DNA from: Eucalyptus grandis
Taxonomy: Eukaryota; Streptophyta; Magnoliopsida; Myrtales; Myrtaceae
Assembly: GCF_016545825.1 (NCBI RefSeq)
Contig: NC_052620.1
Coordinates: 7,750,001 to 7,814,000, forward strand
DNA length: 64,000 bases
Direction of reading: 5' to 3'
The notes beneath the pieces are model-generated. The model made no database searches and had not been told where the DNA came from. It worked only from the letters and a program-made list of their open reading frames with translations. Of this stretch, positions 1 to 11,520 are shown in pieces. The position numbers and the translations under genes are program-made. Every line of letters starts with the position of its first letter. Within the stretch, counting starts at the first letter, position 1.

Positions 1-2658
1 TAATCATGTTCATTTTAGAAAAAAAATTTGTCAAGCAATTTAGATTAATTTTAGATTAATCCACTAACACTAACACGTAAGGTGATTATGCAGGTACGCA
101 ATTATTAAAATAACAGTTAGTAGCCGAGGAAAACATTTAAATAAATTTCCTGGGAGAGTAAATATTTAACATTAAGGAAAAGATAACTGCTAATCTTAAC
201 TGGACTAAATGGATCAAAACAGTAAAAGCATGAAAACAAGAGTAATTGTCTTTGAAGATAATTGAAGCCCTAACGGCTTACTCAATTTTTTAGCACACTT
301 TAGAGTTAAGAAACTTCTATTTTTAAGAAAATAACTCAGAAATTTTGTTTTAAAATTTTTCAAATGAAATTCTGAATTTTCTGACATTTTTATTTTATTT
401 TGAATTTTTGAATTTTTTGAATTTTTGTCAATTATTATTTAAAAGACAAAACTCGAATTTTCAATATTTTCTGAAATTTTTAATGTTCTCTGAAAGCTCT
501 TGAATTTTCGGAAGTTTTTTTGAATTTTTCTTATTTTGCGAAATTTTTAAATGTTTTGAAATTTTTTAATAATTATTTAACATTTAATATTATATTTGGG
601 AAAAGGGGTCCCGACCAGGTAAACCCAGCCCGGCCCGTTGACCCAACGACGACCTGGACCCGACCCAATTGGATTAAAAAAAGGAAAACTTTTTTTTTAA
701 AATAAAATAAAATATTTTTAATTTCTTTTATTCTCTACCATTTTGTCTTCTTCCCTATGTCTTTTCCACTGCACCTCTTCTCTGCATTCCTCCTTCCTGA
801 ATTTCATATTTTGTTTTACTTTTTACTTTTTCTATACTTTTCTTTTTCTTTTGTTTTTTCTTTTATTTCTTCCTCCCCTTTGGTCTTCTTCTCCTTCGTG
901 GTTGCGCCCTGCACGCCTAGAGCCGGCTTTCCACCTAATCGAAACCACGCACCAGCGCTGGCTGGAGTAACCGGCGTCGACCGCTGTTGGCTACCTCCTT
1001 GGCGGCCACCAAAATTCTCTCCGGCGCGAGGGAAAACCCTTGCTGACTCGATGGTGCACGACCATTTCACGAAAATCACACCAAAGCACGGCGAATACAC
1101 AAAAAGCGAACATGGAGCAACAGTTATAGAAGTAAAGACAGGTCGATCTCTGGTTTTAACGTGAACTAGCTAACAAAGAAATCTAGGCTCATTTAAGAAT
1201 ACAGGTTAGGACCAAGCTCGAAGTTAGACATACAAGCAGCATTCTGGACCAACTCGGAGACGTATCATACGGGTTTGACATGAGTATGAACAACAACATC
1301 AGACCTTGGCCATAACCCACTAAAGAGACTCGAAGTTCACTCGAGTATTTCAACGAATGGGCGGCATGCACTACTGAAACGAGGGCTGCTAGAGACCCTA
1401 GCACGAACTTATCTCCTAACAACGCATACTAGGACACACAGAAGCTCTCATGGAGGACCAATGGGATCGAAACTCGTGAGTACGGGTCGGCCACGAGCTC
1501 CGGTCTGAAGCTCCCAAAAACGGAACTCACATGCTCAAGGGAGACCTACCAGGTTCGGGGGGAAGGGCTGCAGCGAATGGCAGCTAATGAACGGACTTCC
1601 GGTGACCGCCGACGGCAGATCACTCTCTCGGGCTCACGCTCTCCTCGCTCTCTCTCTATCTCTCTCTCCTGGACTCTCACCGAAGAGCTCCCCCCCTCGC
1701 AAATGAGTGAGCCCCTCTCTTTTAAGAGTGACCGGCAGGCGCGCATGGCCCCTGCCACCGCCAGCTTGCCGGCCGGACTGATCCGACCCGTGGATCATGC
1801 CGTCCTCTGCTCTGCTCCGTGACGATCCTCTGTCTCCTTTTGCTCATACTCTGCTTCTTTCTCTTTTCTTTTTGGCAGAATCGTGGTTGGCATGAGGGGA
1901 GAAAAGAAAAGAGAGGAGGGGCCGGGCTTAGGGAAAAGAAAAGAGAGGCTCGGCTTGGGCTCAGGCGGTAAAAGATACAGAGGAGAGGAGAATTGGAAAG
2001 GACTGGGCCTAGCCCGGTCCGCTTTTTTCGATTTTTTTAATTTTAATTATTTTTAAAAAAAAATTATATTTAATAATTAGTGGTAGTTATGTAGATGCTC
2101 TAACGTCTACGTGTAATGGATTTTAAAGAAAACATAAACGATACATTTTAATGAAAGTTATTTATTTTACTCTTTGCTTTATTTATTTTTAGCGATTAAT
2201 TTCTAATTTTGCATACAATTAAGTCTTTAATAAAATGGTAAAATGCAGTTGTCAACATAATTTTAAAGTATGTGCATCTACATCCGTTGGTAGTAGGGAT
2301 GAAGTTGAAAAGGTCGAATTCTGGACTAATCGTTGGCCAACAAAAGAACGTCTTCCCCTCTTGTCATTTAGGGGCACCTAGTATGCTCTCTTTACTTCTC
2401 TTCTTTTCATCATTCAATGCCTTTAGTCAGTCAATCAAAGCACATGCCCTCCGTCTATGGGACTACGTTTAATCATTCGGATTTGATAGACATGGAATAA
2501 GATAATATAAAATTTAAAATCCTCCAAATATCCTCTAGATAGTTAAAAATCCCATCACATATTAGGCATAATTTAGAATAGGATTGAAAATCTTTGAAAA
2601 TTTTGTAAAGAAGATCCTTGTAATTTGGAAAGTTCTTCGTTTTTCCACCACAGCCATT
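1..2658. other. gene-poor leading region
   Basis: No gene is recognised. The first 720 bases are very AT-rich with runs of the words gaatttt and aaattttt. A polypyrimidine stretch follows at about 770-900. About 900-1,850 is GC-richer and has short open frames on both strands with no family resemblance that I can see. Positions 605-665 repeat the words cccg and gaccc, similar in style to the leader of the Copia element near 57,410-57,500. This part could be an old retrotransposon leader or LTR, but I found no matching second end. Confidence 0.5.
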
Positions 2659-3299
2659 TCAGCAAACGCTGTTAGAGAAGAGCACGAACACCGTTTCCTC
2701 CATTGATAAGGACGGACAAATCAAGCAAATTGGACTTGACCCAAATTGGCTGCAACTGGTTTTTGCCTGGAGTCCGAGTCGCAGCTTTTTGAAAGTCTGA
2801 AAACCGAATTGAGGAGGTTCTGCGTTTATCTGAGGGTGGGTGTGAAAGAGAGAGATGCCAAATGGGATGGCACACGTTCTGCGTTTGCGTGAGAGTGAGC
2901 GAAGACGCACTCCTGATGGTCCCGACTCCCATCTCTTTGTTTTATACTGCAAGCACTGCCTCATCACTGTTTCTCTCTCTATCTTTTGTGCTTGATTTGA
3001 TATTCCATGTGCTTTGAATCTCTCGGGAAACAGAATTAAATTCGTTTGAAAGATACCCAGTTGCAGAAAACACCAGAGAGGATGGTACAAATGGTAACAA
3101 GTAAATAGACCTGGAGGTAAGCGAAAACGGATCGTTGGATACCATGAGGTCGACACGAAAGGGGACAAGAAGAGAATTGACGATAATTGACAGTGAAGAT
3201 GGAGAGGTTGTAAGGGACGATCTTGGTGGGCTTGAGGAGGGCGTTCTTGGAGGGGAGCAAGAAAACGTTCATGCAATTAGCATTGACATTTTCCCTCAC
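2659..3299. other. open-frame-rich segment, function not recognised
   Basis: The minus strand carries overlapping open frames (2,659-3,276 and 3,036-3,299). The longest is 205 codons, but its composition is mixed and I recognise no domain. The frames overlap each other in different phases, so at most one could be real. It lies just upstream of repeat block A. It may be a fragment of a captured gene; I assign no function. Confidence 0.25.
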
Positions 3300-4010
3300 T
3301 GAAAAATCTAACTTAGTATTAATTTAATATAAAATTACTCGACTAGACTTGATAGGGTAATGATATCATCAAAAGCGTGTAAAACAACGTTGTTAAGCCC
3401 TTTCCAAGCCCCGAGTTGATGAATTGGGATTAAATTAGGACCAACAAAAGACACTAGCCCCACATTTTCATTTGCAAATCAAAAAATTGCCAAAGGTAAG
3501 GCTTTCTCTTGCCCATCCTCTCGATGAAATACTAGCACACAAATTTAAGTGTTTGATTATCGAGCCAATTTAGTAAATAATTACTCATTGATCGGTTATT
3601 AATTAAGGTTTTAGGAAATCACAACCAATCATATTATAAATTTGTACTATGGAGGTGATCATTGGAAGGGTTTTAATTAGGCTGAGTTTGAAGATCGGGC
3701 CTAATGTGTTAACCAAACTCATCCATTATATAAAATTTATACAACAATTTTCAGTTTGTGCTAGGTTAAAGATGAGTTGGCTGGACTTTCTCATGTAAAA
3801 ATATTGTATAAACTTGCTCGTTCACTTCTTAGTCCTAGGCGGGCTTGGGTAGGCCGAGTGGGCCACCCAGCTGCTGATTACATTTCCTGACCATACCATA
3901 AAAAGGCACGTTCTAAGGATCAGTTAATCACAATGTTTAAAGTACTCTCAATAGAAAAAATATTTAAAAAGATATATTACTTATATATTTCCTCAAACTA
4001 GATGATTATT
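3300..4010. repeat. duplicated block A, copy 1
   Basis: This segment recurs at 19,295-19,500 (first part) and 35,555-36,060 (most of it). Shared landmarks are the phrase ccccacattttcat, then atcaaaaaattgcc, then a stretch about cccatcctctcgatga, and further on the phrase ggcttgggtaggcc. The three copies lie about 16 kb apart (3,470, 19,451 and 35,573 for one landmark). I see no coding capacity. Confidence 0.75.
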
Positions 4011-4145
4011 AAAATACTTTCATGATACGTCCTTTCTAAATTGATGAAAATAATAGGGAATATGACATGGCACCACAAATGTATCAAGATTTTCCACCAA
4101 AAAATGTATCAAGTTTAGAACGGCCCAAAATTTGTGTATGCTAAA
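3950..4145. repeat. duplicated block B, copy 1
   Basis: It matches 21,480-21,700. Both contain cctcaaactagat, attattaaaatactttcatg, tttctaaattgatgaaaa and gcaccacaaa in the same order. The second copy sits after blocks C and D rather than directly after block A, so the order of blocks differs between the two duplicates. Confidence 0.75.
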
Positions 4146-5160
4146 TGGGCCCAGGCCAGGCCAGACGGGGCCAGGTTAGTCTGATCTGGTCCCTGAACAA
4201 GAATTTAACTTCAAATCGGGCTTAGAACAAAATAAATCTTAAACAGTGTATTATGGATGTTATGAACTGAAAGAACGGTGGATGGATGGGCTGTGAAATC
4301 AGTTAAATGAATGGGAATTTCTGACTTTGGTCGATACTTGATGTCGATGACTGGCTGTGTATGGGCTGAGCTGACATGTTAAGGATCATACCAAATAGCT
4401 TCCTAAACATATGGAGTTTCGCGACTTAAGCGATGGTCAATTGTGCAGGTTAGATGAAGTTTGCGCTGTACGGTTGCCATGCAATCATTGGTGATGAAAC
4501 TCCGGCCGAGTCATCGCTGGGCTCTTGCGAAGAACAAGATTAATTGAAGCTGCCCTTCAACAAAGCATAAAGAGAGAGAAGATTCTATTGAGCGTACAGA
4601 TAATTTCACGGTGATAGATGAATCCATGACCACTTGGGCAAAAGCATTCCAATGGTATGCTGCAAAGTGAGAAGGTAACTCCAGGTTTTGCCATCCTCCT
4701 CACGGAAAAGATGGCATCAACACGGCAAGCTTTCGGGATCTTGCTAAAAGTCTGTGGATTTCAATGTAACTAACGCTGTTCCCTGACACGGTACTGAGGC
4801 ATCTCGAAGAGAGACTCCAGAGTTCTTCGCAAGAGATGCGCAATATCATTCAAACAACTAACAGCATTTTTCCCCGAAAGTTCCTCCTAATGAGCTGAAA
4901 ATATACACAAACTGGACCCAGTGGTTCATGAAATCCTATATTAAAGGCGGGCTGTTTGCATCTGATGCTAAAGTATACAGGTTCTTAACAGATAACGACA
5001 GTTCAACATATGAATATAATTCTGGCTTATGTGCCAAAGGACACTTTCCATGCACTTAATTAGTTGAAGTTGTTTGACTGAATGTTGAGGATGTGCAGGC
5101 TGGAGACTTACTGTTCCTACTTTATATAAAGACAGGAGATGAAACTGAAGGAGGAACCCG
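4146..5160. other. no recognised gene
   Basis: Unique-looking, moderately GC sequence with no open frame of note and no family I recognise. It lies between block B and the FtsH remnant, and I find no counterpart of it in the second duplicate. Confidence 0.4.
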
Positions 5161-5164
5161 GTTC

Positions 5165-5665
5165 TAAGCAGGAATTTGAACAAACTCCGTGAGGATAGTG
5201 CGGAACTCATCTTCCGGTCATTGTTTCCATGATCTTGTCTATGGCCTCCCGGTTATTCCTTACATGACTTGGGGCAATTTCCTGCGGCACCATCTGGAAT
5301 TTCTCTCCATGGCAGCATCGATGTCTTCCGCAAGCTTTTCTGACATTATATTTCTGGCCATCATCCTCGTGATTTCAGTGCTGATGAGTTCATGAGGCGA
5401 CCACGGACTAATTGGCATCAGAGAGTAAACTCCTCGTGATTTCTGGTCTTATGGAAGCAGCACAAGAGAAGCTGACATAAGTTGGAACCTGATAGGGCGA
5501 GGAAACAAGCTGCTGAGAGGGATGGATGGTTTTTCCTTTCGTCATTTCCCCCTCCAATTCCAGTTCCTCTCTGCCGCCCCCACGGCATCAATTTCATCAG
5601 CAAACACAATGCAGGGAGCATTCTCTCTGGCAAGGAGCGGCGAGGGCGGTGCGCGGAGCGGGGCA
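5165..5665 (-). pseudogene. fragment of chloroplast FtsH-type AAA+ metalloprotease
   Basis: Two separate pieces of an FtsH protease are visible on the minus strand. At about 5,580-5,640 one frame reads the Walker B region ENAPCIVFADEIDAVG. At about 5,535-5,579 a different frame continues with RQRGTGIGGGNDER, so there is a frameshift between them. At about 5,165-5,400 the C-terminal part appears: ITRMMARN, MSEKLAEDIDAA, then DEFRTILTEFVQIPA and NRVPP, broken by stops and shifts. The second region of homology (SRH) and the zinc-site protease core are missing between the pieces. In plants FtsH is a thylakoid membrane protease that removes damaged photosystem II D1 protein. The wording of the C-terminus suits the FTSH1/FTSH5-like type. 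No intron is evident, but the fragment is too short to say whether it is a processed copy. It is not functional. Confidence 0.85.
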
Positions 5666-5953
5666 GGGGGGGAATTTGCTTGAGAACCTGAGAGGAAGAA
5701 GAACCCTAATCCCAATTCAATTTGGGGGATTTCTTTTGGGTACAGATTTTTTTTTTTTACCCAATTACAAATTTTAGACAAAATTGCCTCGTTTTAATTG
5801 GTCAGAAAAAAGTCAGCCGGCAAAATTTTGGCTCGTCAGCAAGTTCAGTCCTTTAATTAATTTTTTTGAAAAAAATAACTTAATTTCATGCCTTTATTTA
5901 GAATTATAACTTATATCAAGATACATATGGTGTCAGGGCAAAATCAAGCAAAC

Positions 5954-6010
5954 AGAGTACCTAAAAATTTTGACCCAAAAAAAGAAGAAAAAGAGTACCT
6001 AAAAATGTTT
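5954..6010 (+). mobile_element. micro-insertion of a LINE-like 3' end (GACCC-A-rich type)
   Basis: The phrase agagtacctaaaaa occurs at 5,954 and again at 5,992. Between them is a short A-rich piece beginning gaccc at 5,972-5,976 and continuing with aaaaaaagaagaaaa. The same small piece, bounded by a different duplication, occurs at 38,975-38,991. A short non-LTR tail flanked by a target duplication is the expected product of an extremely 5'-truncated LINE or SINE insertion. Confidence 0.6.
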
Positions 6011-6666
6011 TAACTGTCAACTTGGGTTGGGCAACATTATAGGGAAAAATAAATGGACAAATAAATGTCCCCTTTGGGCTGCGGGACTGGATTTTGCGCT
6101 CTGAAATCAGTAAATTGATTAATTCTTTTTCGTCGATAGAAATGTATGCACTTGACTCTACTGACGCTTGAGGCTAGTCACTCTGCTTTCTTTGTATAAT
6201 TATTTTTATCAATTTTCTGACTTATGGAGAAAGAGGTTGGACGTGGGTGCACATTGTCAACATTGCTTAATTAATTTATTTTTAAAAAAAAATCTCTACA
6301 GATTGATTTTAAAAATATGCATCACATTTCTTTCGAACTAACACGAGATCAGTTAATTCTTGAAATGAAGATTTTTTTTTCATTGTACTTTTTCATATGT
6401 TTAATTTTAGGTTTATGTCTTAGAATTTGGTGATTTTTAATTATAATCAAAGCTAGTTAGTTGATTAGCCTGAGAGATTGATATTAGGTCATCTTCATTT
6501 ACTAATTTCCTTTATCTTTACAATTCTAGATTGGAAACTTTTAACTATTTACGGTGATTTTATTTAGCATTTAGCAATAATCTTATTACATCAGCTAGCT
6601 TTCTGGTATGTGCCCGCAAACGAACCATGCAAAGCCATTGGTGAGATTGAGTAGTCAGATAGCTGA

Positions 6667-6718
6667 ACAAAAGCCATTGTCATTTTTTTTTGGTAAAGTA
6701 CAAAAGCCATTGTCATTT
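6667..6718 (-). mobile_element. 14-bp LINE-tail micro-insertion with 19-bp target duplication
   Basis: The 19-bp word acaaaagccattgtcattt is present at 6,667-6,685 and exactly again at 6,700-6,718. The 14 bases between them, TTTTTTGGTAAAGT, read on the minus strand as ACTTTACC followed by A's. That matches the last bases of the LINE ending at 48,521 (CCTTTACC plus poly(A)). This is a LINE insertion truncated to its final few bases. Confidence 0.8.
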
Positions 6719-7733
6719 GTCAACGCTAAAGCAAGCAAAAAGACGACTCCTGGAGAGATGACCTATTACTAATAACTCAGTGTTGACTATTAATTAGGGA
6801 TGCTAGGTTGATAAGTGGATTAATAAACAACTGTACGAAGGATGGGTCAACCTATCAGGAGCCGAAGGTTCCAACAGGGGCCTCCAATGGGCAACGGGGT
6901 AGCCTGATAAACCAGAGCCTAATTTAAATGTGTTCTTTATTTTTAACATGTTGATACCCGCACGTCTTGCCCTCTAATTTCCAACTCATATTTTTCTTCC
7001 ATACAAAGCGCGAATACGAAAGGTGATGTTGGGGAGTCCGACTCCTCGAAAGTTTTTACCTATTTCTTCTCCCTTAAGTCAATTTGGACCTGCTTAGGTC
7101 CACGACAAAAAAGATAACTTGTAGAAAGAGATCTATGACCAATAACTAAGTCGTGGGGACCAGTTGATGTCCCTATTATCTGTCTTGGCTAGGTAAGGCA
7201 GATAGGGTGTTAAACAGGCATTTAGTTATACTTGCAAGTGGAATCCTAGGGTTAGTGCCTAAGCAGGAGTCGCCTCTTCCAACTGGTCCCTTCCTGGGTC
7301 TCCCAACAGATTCATCCTAAAGATCTTTTCAAAGCATGGAGAAACGTCACCAACATCCACACCTTCATATATATTGATGGCAAAGAATTTCATCACCAAT
7401 CTTTGAGGGTGCACGTCATCTAGAAGAATCAAAGGCACAGGAATGAAATGATCATACCACGGTCATCGACTCCAATTGAACATGGATGTAAAGTTTTAGC
7501 TTGCTAAATTTCTTGCTGACACTCGGCCACAGCATTAAAGTTTGCGTTTATTCGAGGATATTATGCTATAATACTCAATGCAAGTGGCTATGGCCCAAAA
7601 ATTTCTTAACAAATTGTCTGGAATGATGACCATATGTCTCATTATTTTGTAGAGAGTCTCAGACAGTTTTGATTAATATTTCTTTTTTAGAAATATGGAA
7701 GAGAAAATTTTCTTTGAATTTTCATTTGCAAAC

Positions 7734-7786
7734 AATTATTTGCACGATCCTTACCAAAAAAAATAAAAAAAAAATTATTTGCGCGA
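7734..7786 (+). mobile_element. LINE-tail micro-insertion, plus orientation
   Basis: aattatttgcacga at 7,734-7,747 is repeated with one mismatch (g for a) at 7,773-7,786. The 25-bp insert at 7,748-7,772 begins TCCTTACC and then runs into A's with one T. This is the same CC-poly(A) tail type as the 6,667 and 21,046 insertions, in the opposite orientation. Confidence 0.7.
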
Positions 7787-8086
7787 GTATGTATGTTGCG
7801 AGTTTACTAATTTTTATTGTCCGTTTCCACTATATCATTTACACGGGCGAGCATAAATGTTATTCCATTACGAAGAAATTGAAAAGTGATCTTTTGCTTC
7901 TTAAGTATGAACCAAGTATGTTTTAGCATTGATGTTCTGGGTTTAATGGAAAAGGACGCTCACATCGACTTAGAGACTTAGTCGAGCTCAAGAAACCTTT
8001 AAAAGCATTCAAATAATCTATACATAATATTGATAAAAATGAGAATCGCTATCTAATGTGTAACCTAAAGTTTACAAAAAATGCTA

Positions 8087-8142
8087 AAAGCTAAAAGACA
8101 CTTTTTTTTTTTTTTTTTTTTGGTGAAAGCTAAAAGACACTT
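8087..8142 (-). mobile_element. LINE-tail micro-insertion with 17-bp target duplication
   Basis: aaagctaaaagacactt at 8,087-8,103 is repeated at 8,126-8,142. The 22-bp insert is a run of 18 T followed by GGTG, which reads CACC plus poly(A) on the minus strand. The second target copy ends exactly where the next element begins at 8,143. The paralogous sequence near 20,055-20,075 has only one copy of the target word. Confidence 0.75.
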
Positions 8143-9107
8143 AGGGCGCGTTTGGTAACGATTACGTTAGGGAGGCGATTCGATCGAATTGATTCTTTTG
8201 ATTTTGTTCCGGGAAGCGATTCTAAGCATTTTAAGCCGTTTGGTAATTGTCCAAAATTTCGATTCTGGAATAGAATTGCGTTTGGTACCGTGTTCATTAA
8301 TTTGCCAAATCAATTTCTTTTAATTTTTAAATAATTTTTTACATTTTCCTTTGTTTTCTTTTCTTTTTTCATTTTTTTCATTTTTTTCTTTTCATTTTCC
8401 TTTTTTTTTCTTTTCTTTTTCTTTTCTTTTTCTCATCTTCTTCTTCTTCGGCTGGTCGTCGGACCGGCATCGCCCGACGAGGGCCGCAACCTCACCAGGA
8501 GCGTCACCCCTCGGCGAGGCGGGCCCTCGTTGGCCGAGCCTCGCCGAGGCTCGGCCGAGCCGGACTGGGCGAGGCCGACCTCGTCGGGGCCGGGCGAGGC
8601 TGCGCCAGCCACGGCGGGGGCGAGCCTCGCCCGGCCACCGGTGGGGGCCGGGCGTCGCGAGGCTCGCCCGGCCCTTGCCCGATCCGAGGCTCGGCCTCGC
8701 CTGTGGCGCGGGCCTCGCTCGGCCCCGGCGAGGCCTCGCCCGGGCCCGGCGAGGCCCGCCTAGCCACCGGCGAGGCTCGGCCGGCCGGATCCGGGAGGCC
8801 GAGCCTCGCCGTGGTGGGCTTGCCTCCGGCGAGCTCGCCGGACCGGCGGCCGGCGGTGGCGGACGGTGGCGGGCGGTGGCGGGCGAGGGTGGATGGCGGT
8901 CGCGAGATGGCCGAAGGAAGAAGAAAATTTATTGATTTTGATTCTCAAATTCGTTCCGGAACAAGAATCAACTTTTTTTTTTATTCTTGATTCTATTCCC
9001 AATCATTAGGGAACAAAAAAATTTACCAAACGCGATTCTAAAGTAAAGCGGATTAGGGACAAAGAATCGAGAATTTTTATTTGTTGGATGGTTACCAAAC
9101 AGGCCCT
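8143..9107. mobile_element. non-autonomous terminal-inverted-repeat element with GC-rich core
   Basis: The left end AGGGCGCGTTTGGTAAC and the right end (reverse complement AGGGCCTGTTTGGTAAC) are inverted repeats agreeing at 15 of 17 positions. Sub-terminal copies of gcgtttggta and taccaaacgcg lie inside. The core at about 8,450-8,900 is very GC-rich and built from short palindromic words such as gaggctcggcc, flanked by a pyrimidine-rich arm on the left and a purine-rich arm on the right. Long open frames here are by-products of composition. No clear target-site duplication is visible, so I leave the superfamily open (hAT or PIF/Harbinger are candidates). Confidence 0.75.
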
Positions 9108-9300
9108 TGGTGTACTGACAAAAAGAAAAAAAAAGAGAGAGACAGTTCGTGCCCTTTGTTTTTGGCCCCAGTTGTTCAAACCGCAAAAGTGGGAAAGTGC
9201 ATTTTTTAGAAATCAAACGATGTCCGATGAGAGGAATTAATTTATGTAATATGGTGGTTTTGAAGGCATCTTTCGAGGAACACCAGATCAACTCCTAAAT

Positions 9301-9979
9301 CTGCGATTGGTCAACTTCGCAGTTCAAACTTGTAAAACGACTTCCTAATTACAGGTTCTTACCGTCGAGCTGTAAAAGGTTGATGAAGAACTCATGACAT
9401 CTTCGATTATAGCAGGCCACGCGCACCCATTCAAGAATTATATGAAGAAACAAAGAAAATCTACATCAAGATACTAATAAATAATTGAGAAATAAGCACA
9501 CTAGAAATCATTATCGTAAAAGTGCAATTGAGGGCATGTTTTTATGAATGAAAGCATTTCCTGTAAATTAGTTTTCTGGATTTTCAGGCATACAATTAGC
9601 AGAGATTGATCGGTTAACAAAAAACCTTAAAGTTAGGAAAATGGATTCCCTAACCTAAAAAGGAAAAATATTCTCCTCAAAAAATTGATTTTTCAAAGAT
9701 TAGTTTTCTTTATCATGAAAATTTTTCCTAAAATGAACACATCTTCTCTAAATTGTAAAACGTTTAAAAATGTAATTGAGTTTTAAAATTTATCAAATTA
9801 CTGCAATCAAAATATTTCGTTAACTCCATCATAATTTGACTAATAAAAAATGCTGGCGTGAATTTTTTTATTATTTTCTTTATCCTACGCAACATTGATG
9901 TAAACTAAAGCAGTAAAACAATGTTGATTTCAGTCAAAACTTACAATTTTTATCATCACGGATCTTAATTAAAATAAAT
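9301..9979. other. no recognised gene
   Basis: AT-rich. About 9,750-9,870 contains the loose phrases aatgtaattgag and ttatcaaatta typical of the dispersed repeat family described at 49,635-50,190. Nothing else is recognised. Confidence 0.4.
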
Positions 9980-10970
9980 AATAGATAAAAGCCTCTCTCG
10001 TGAGCTCCATCATCGGACAACCCCGTTTGGCATTGCATATGTCTCTCCTTTCGACATCATACTACGTCATCAATGAGCTCATTCATTTTCCTGCGCATCT
10101 CACAAAAAAAGAAAAAACAAAGAAAGAAAGAAAAAAAGAATTAGATTAATATATTTAATCTCAATAAAGCGACCTGAATCAAGGGGCTTTTTACAAAACT
10201 CCGGATTTCAGAACGTGATAGAACCGATCGCAAACGCCTGCACGACAAATCCGGATGTTTGTTCTACACACTCGCCTTCCGCACATCAGGATCCCACGGA
10301 CCCGTATTGGTAATGTCTCCGACGTAAATTGGTGACCTGGCGACCGTAATTCCCGTCTCGTGTCGGTATCTTTTAGAGTGCACGGCTCTTATACACCTTT
10401 ACACGGGCCGTCGCTTTCTTACAAGGCCGACATTGTGTGTCGAGATCACTAGGGGTCACACTGATTCCCAACTTAATGTTTTGTGCAACTTTTGAAACTT
10501 TTGCTCGATTGAATGAGCGTCTTCTCTGGCAACTTGTCAATCTGTTTGGAGAGTTCTTGAATGTCCTAATGAGAGCGTGTCATTTGTGTACTCCGATTAT
10601 TGTCTTTGGATCTAGAAGTTATATTCTAAGGATGCATGCAAATAATAACCATTTTGTTTCAAAAATTAATTTTTAACCAAGAATAAATTTAATTATTTTT
10701 ATTCTTTGGACAAGTTTTTAAAAAATACGAGGGCAGGTGGCCGATTAATAGTGAGGACAAACGATCAAAAGAATTTTTGTTTCATTTTCTTTTGTTTGAA
10801 AAGAAAAGTAGAAAGTTTATACTTCTCATTTCCATTCTAAAATTATTTATGAATTGAGAATTTGTTCCAAAAATAGAAAAATGAAATTGTATTATCAAAT
10901 AGTTTTATGTTTCAAATCTATTCCCGATAATAAAAAAAAAAGCAAAATAGAAAAATAAAATGGTTAATGC
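9980..10970. repeat. duplicated block D, copy 1
   Basis: Matches 20,690-21,465, and in part 22,225-22,360 joined to 28,179-28,410. Landmarks are ctccggatttcag, cgacattgtgtgtcgagatc, actaggggtc, gattattgtctttg and gaaattgtattatcaaat. At 10,593-10,607 this copy has a single gattattgtcttt and no insertion. It is therefore the empty counterpart of the micro-insertion at 21,046. Near 10,310 it lacks the LINE inserted in copy 3. No gene is recognised. Confidence 0.75.
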
Positions 10971-11189
10971 ATGCGCTCTAATTATGTAGAAATTTCTTTG
11001 CAAAGCTTTTTCTAATTTGCCAATGATTTTTCCTTTTGAGTTTAGATCAAAAATGGTAATTGTTGGTGTTATTTTCGTGATGAAGGTGCAACCCTTTCAC
11101 TGTGCTAGCTACACACGAATTCAATGTGCCTATGTTTTAAAAGCTTGTGTAATCTAGGTGAGCCAATTGCAATGAAAATCATATAGGGT

Positions 11190-11520
11190 TAATATTACAA
11201 AAAAACTTCAAATTAATACATATATGACAAATTTACTAAAAACTAATTTTTGACCTAAAAAACCCAAAACGATACGCTTATAATAAATTTACCTTCCATT
11301 AGTTTTCATTAAGTTATATTAATACTATCAAAAATCACGAACTAATACACTTGTGATAGATAAATGGTAAAAATTCAAATTAATACATCCATCAATAGTC
11401 ACGTGTTATTTAACTTAGTAATTTGACAATGAAATTTAACATAGGCTAACGGAAGGTAAATTTATCATAAATATATTAATTAATAATTTTTAGTGATCAA
11501 AATCAGTTTTTAGTTTTTTA
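11190..11520. repeat. dispersed AT-rich phrase repeat
   Basis: Recurring phrases aattaatacat, gacaaatttac, ataaatttaccttcc and tttttag make up this stretch. They partly repeat with inverted order (ggttaatatta near the start, accaataatatacg near the end). It resembles 33,790-33,975 in wording. It is probably a non-coding mobile element whose ends I cannot fix. Confidence 0.45.

Larger units (their letters stand above)
5666..7985. other. gene-free stretch with small insertions
   Basis: Mostly AT-rich with no supported gene. It contains three tiny poly(A)- or poly(T)-bearing insertions with target duplications, listed separately (5,954-6,010, 6,667-6,718 and 7,734-7,786). I recognise nothing in 6,840-7,330, which is GC-richer. 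This stretch, with the FtsH remnant, is absent from the second duplicate, where blocks A and C lie only about 0.5 kb apart. Confidence 0.45.
7990..9300. repeat. duplicated block C, copy 1 (interrupted)
   Basis: The two ends, 7,990-8,103 and about 9,140-9,300, match 19,970-20,420. Landmarks are aaaagcattcaaataatc, aatgagaatc, then on the far side ttcgtgcc, ttggcccca, ggcatctttcgagga and actcctaaatc. In the second copy they are joined directly, without the terminal-inverted-repeat element at 8,143-9,107 or the micro-insertion at 8,104. That copy is therefore a paralogous empty site. It has its own extra piece at about 20,190-20,365. Confidence 0.75.

Noticed and set aside
2659..3276. 205-codon minus-strand frame as a gene
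   Set aside because: No domain is seen, and other open frames overlap it in different phases.
8351..8935. 194-codon and overlapping frames rich in A, R, G, P
   Set aside because: They lie in the GC-rich core of a terminal-inverted-repeat element, are open on both strands, and follow from base composition, not coding.
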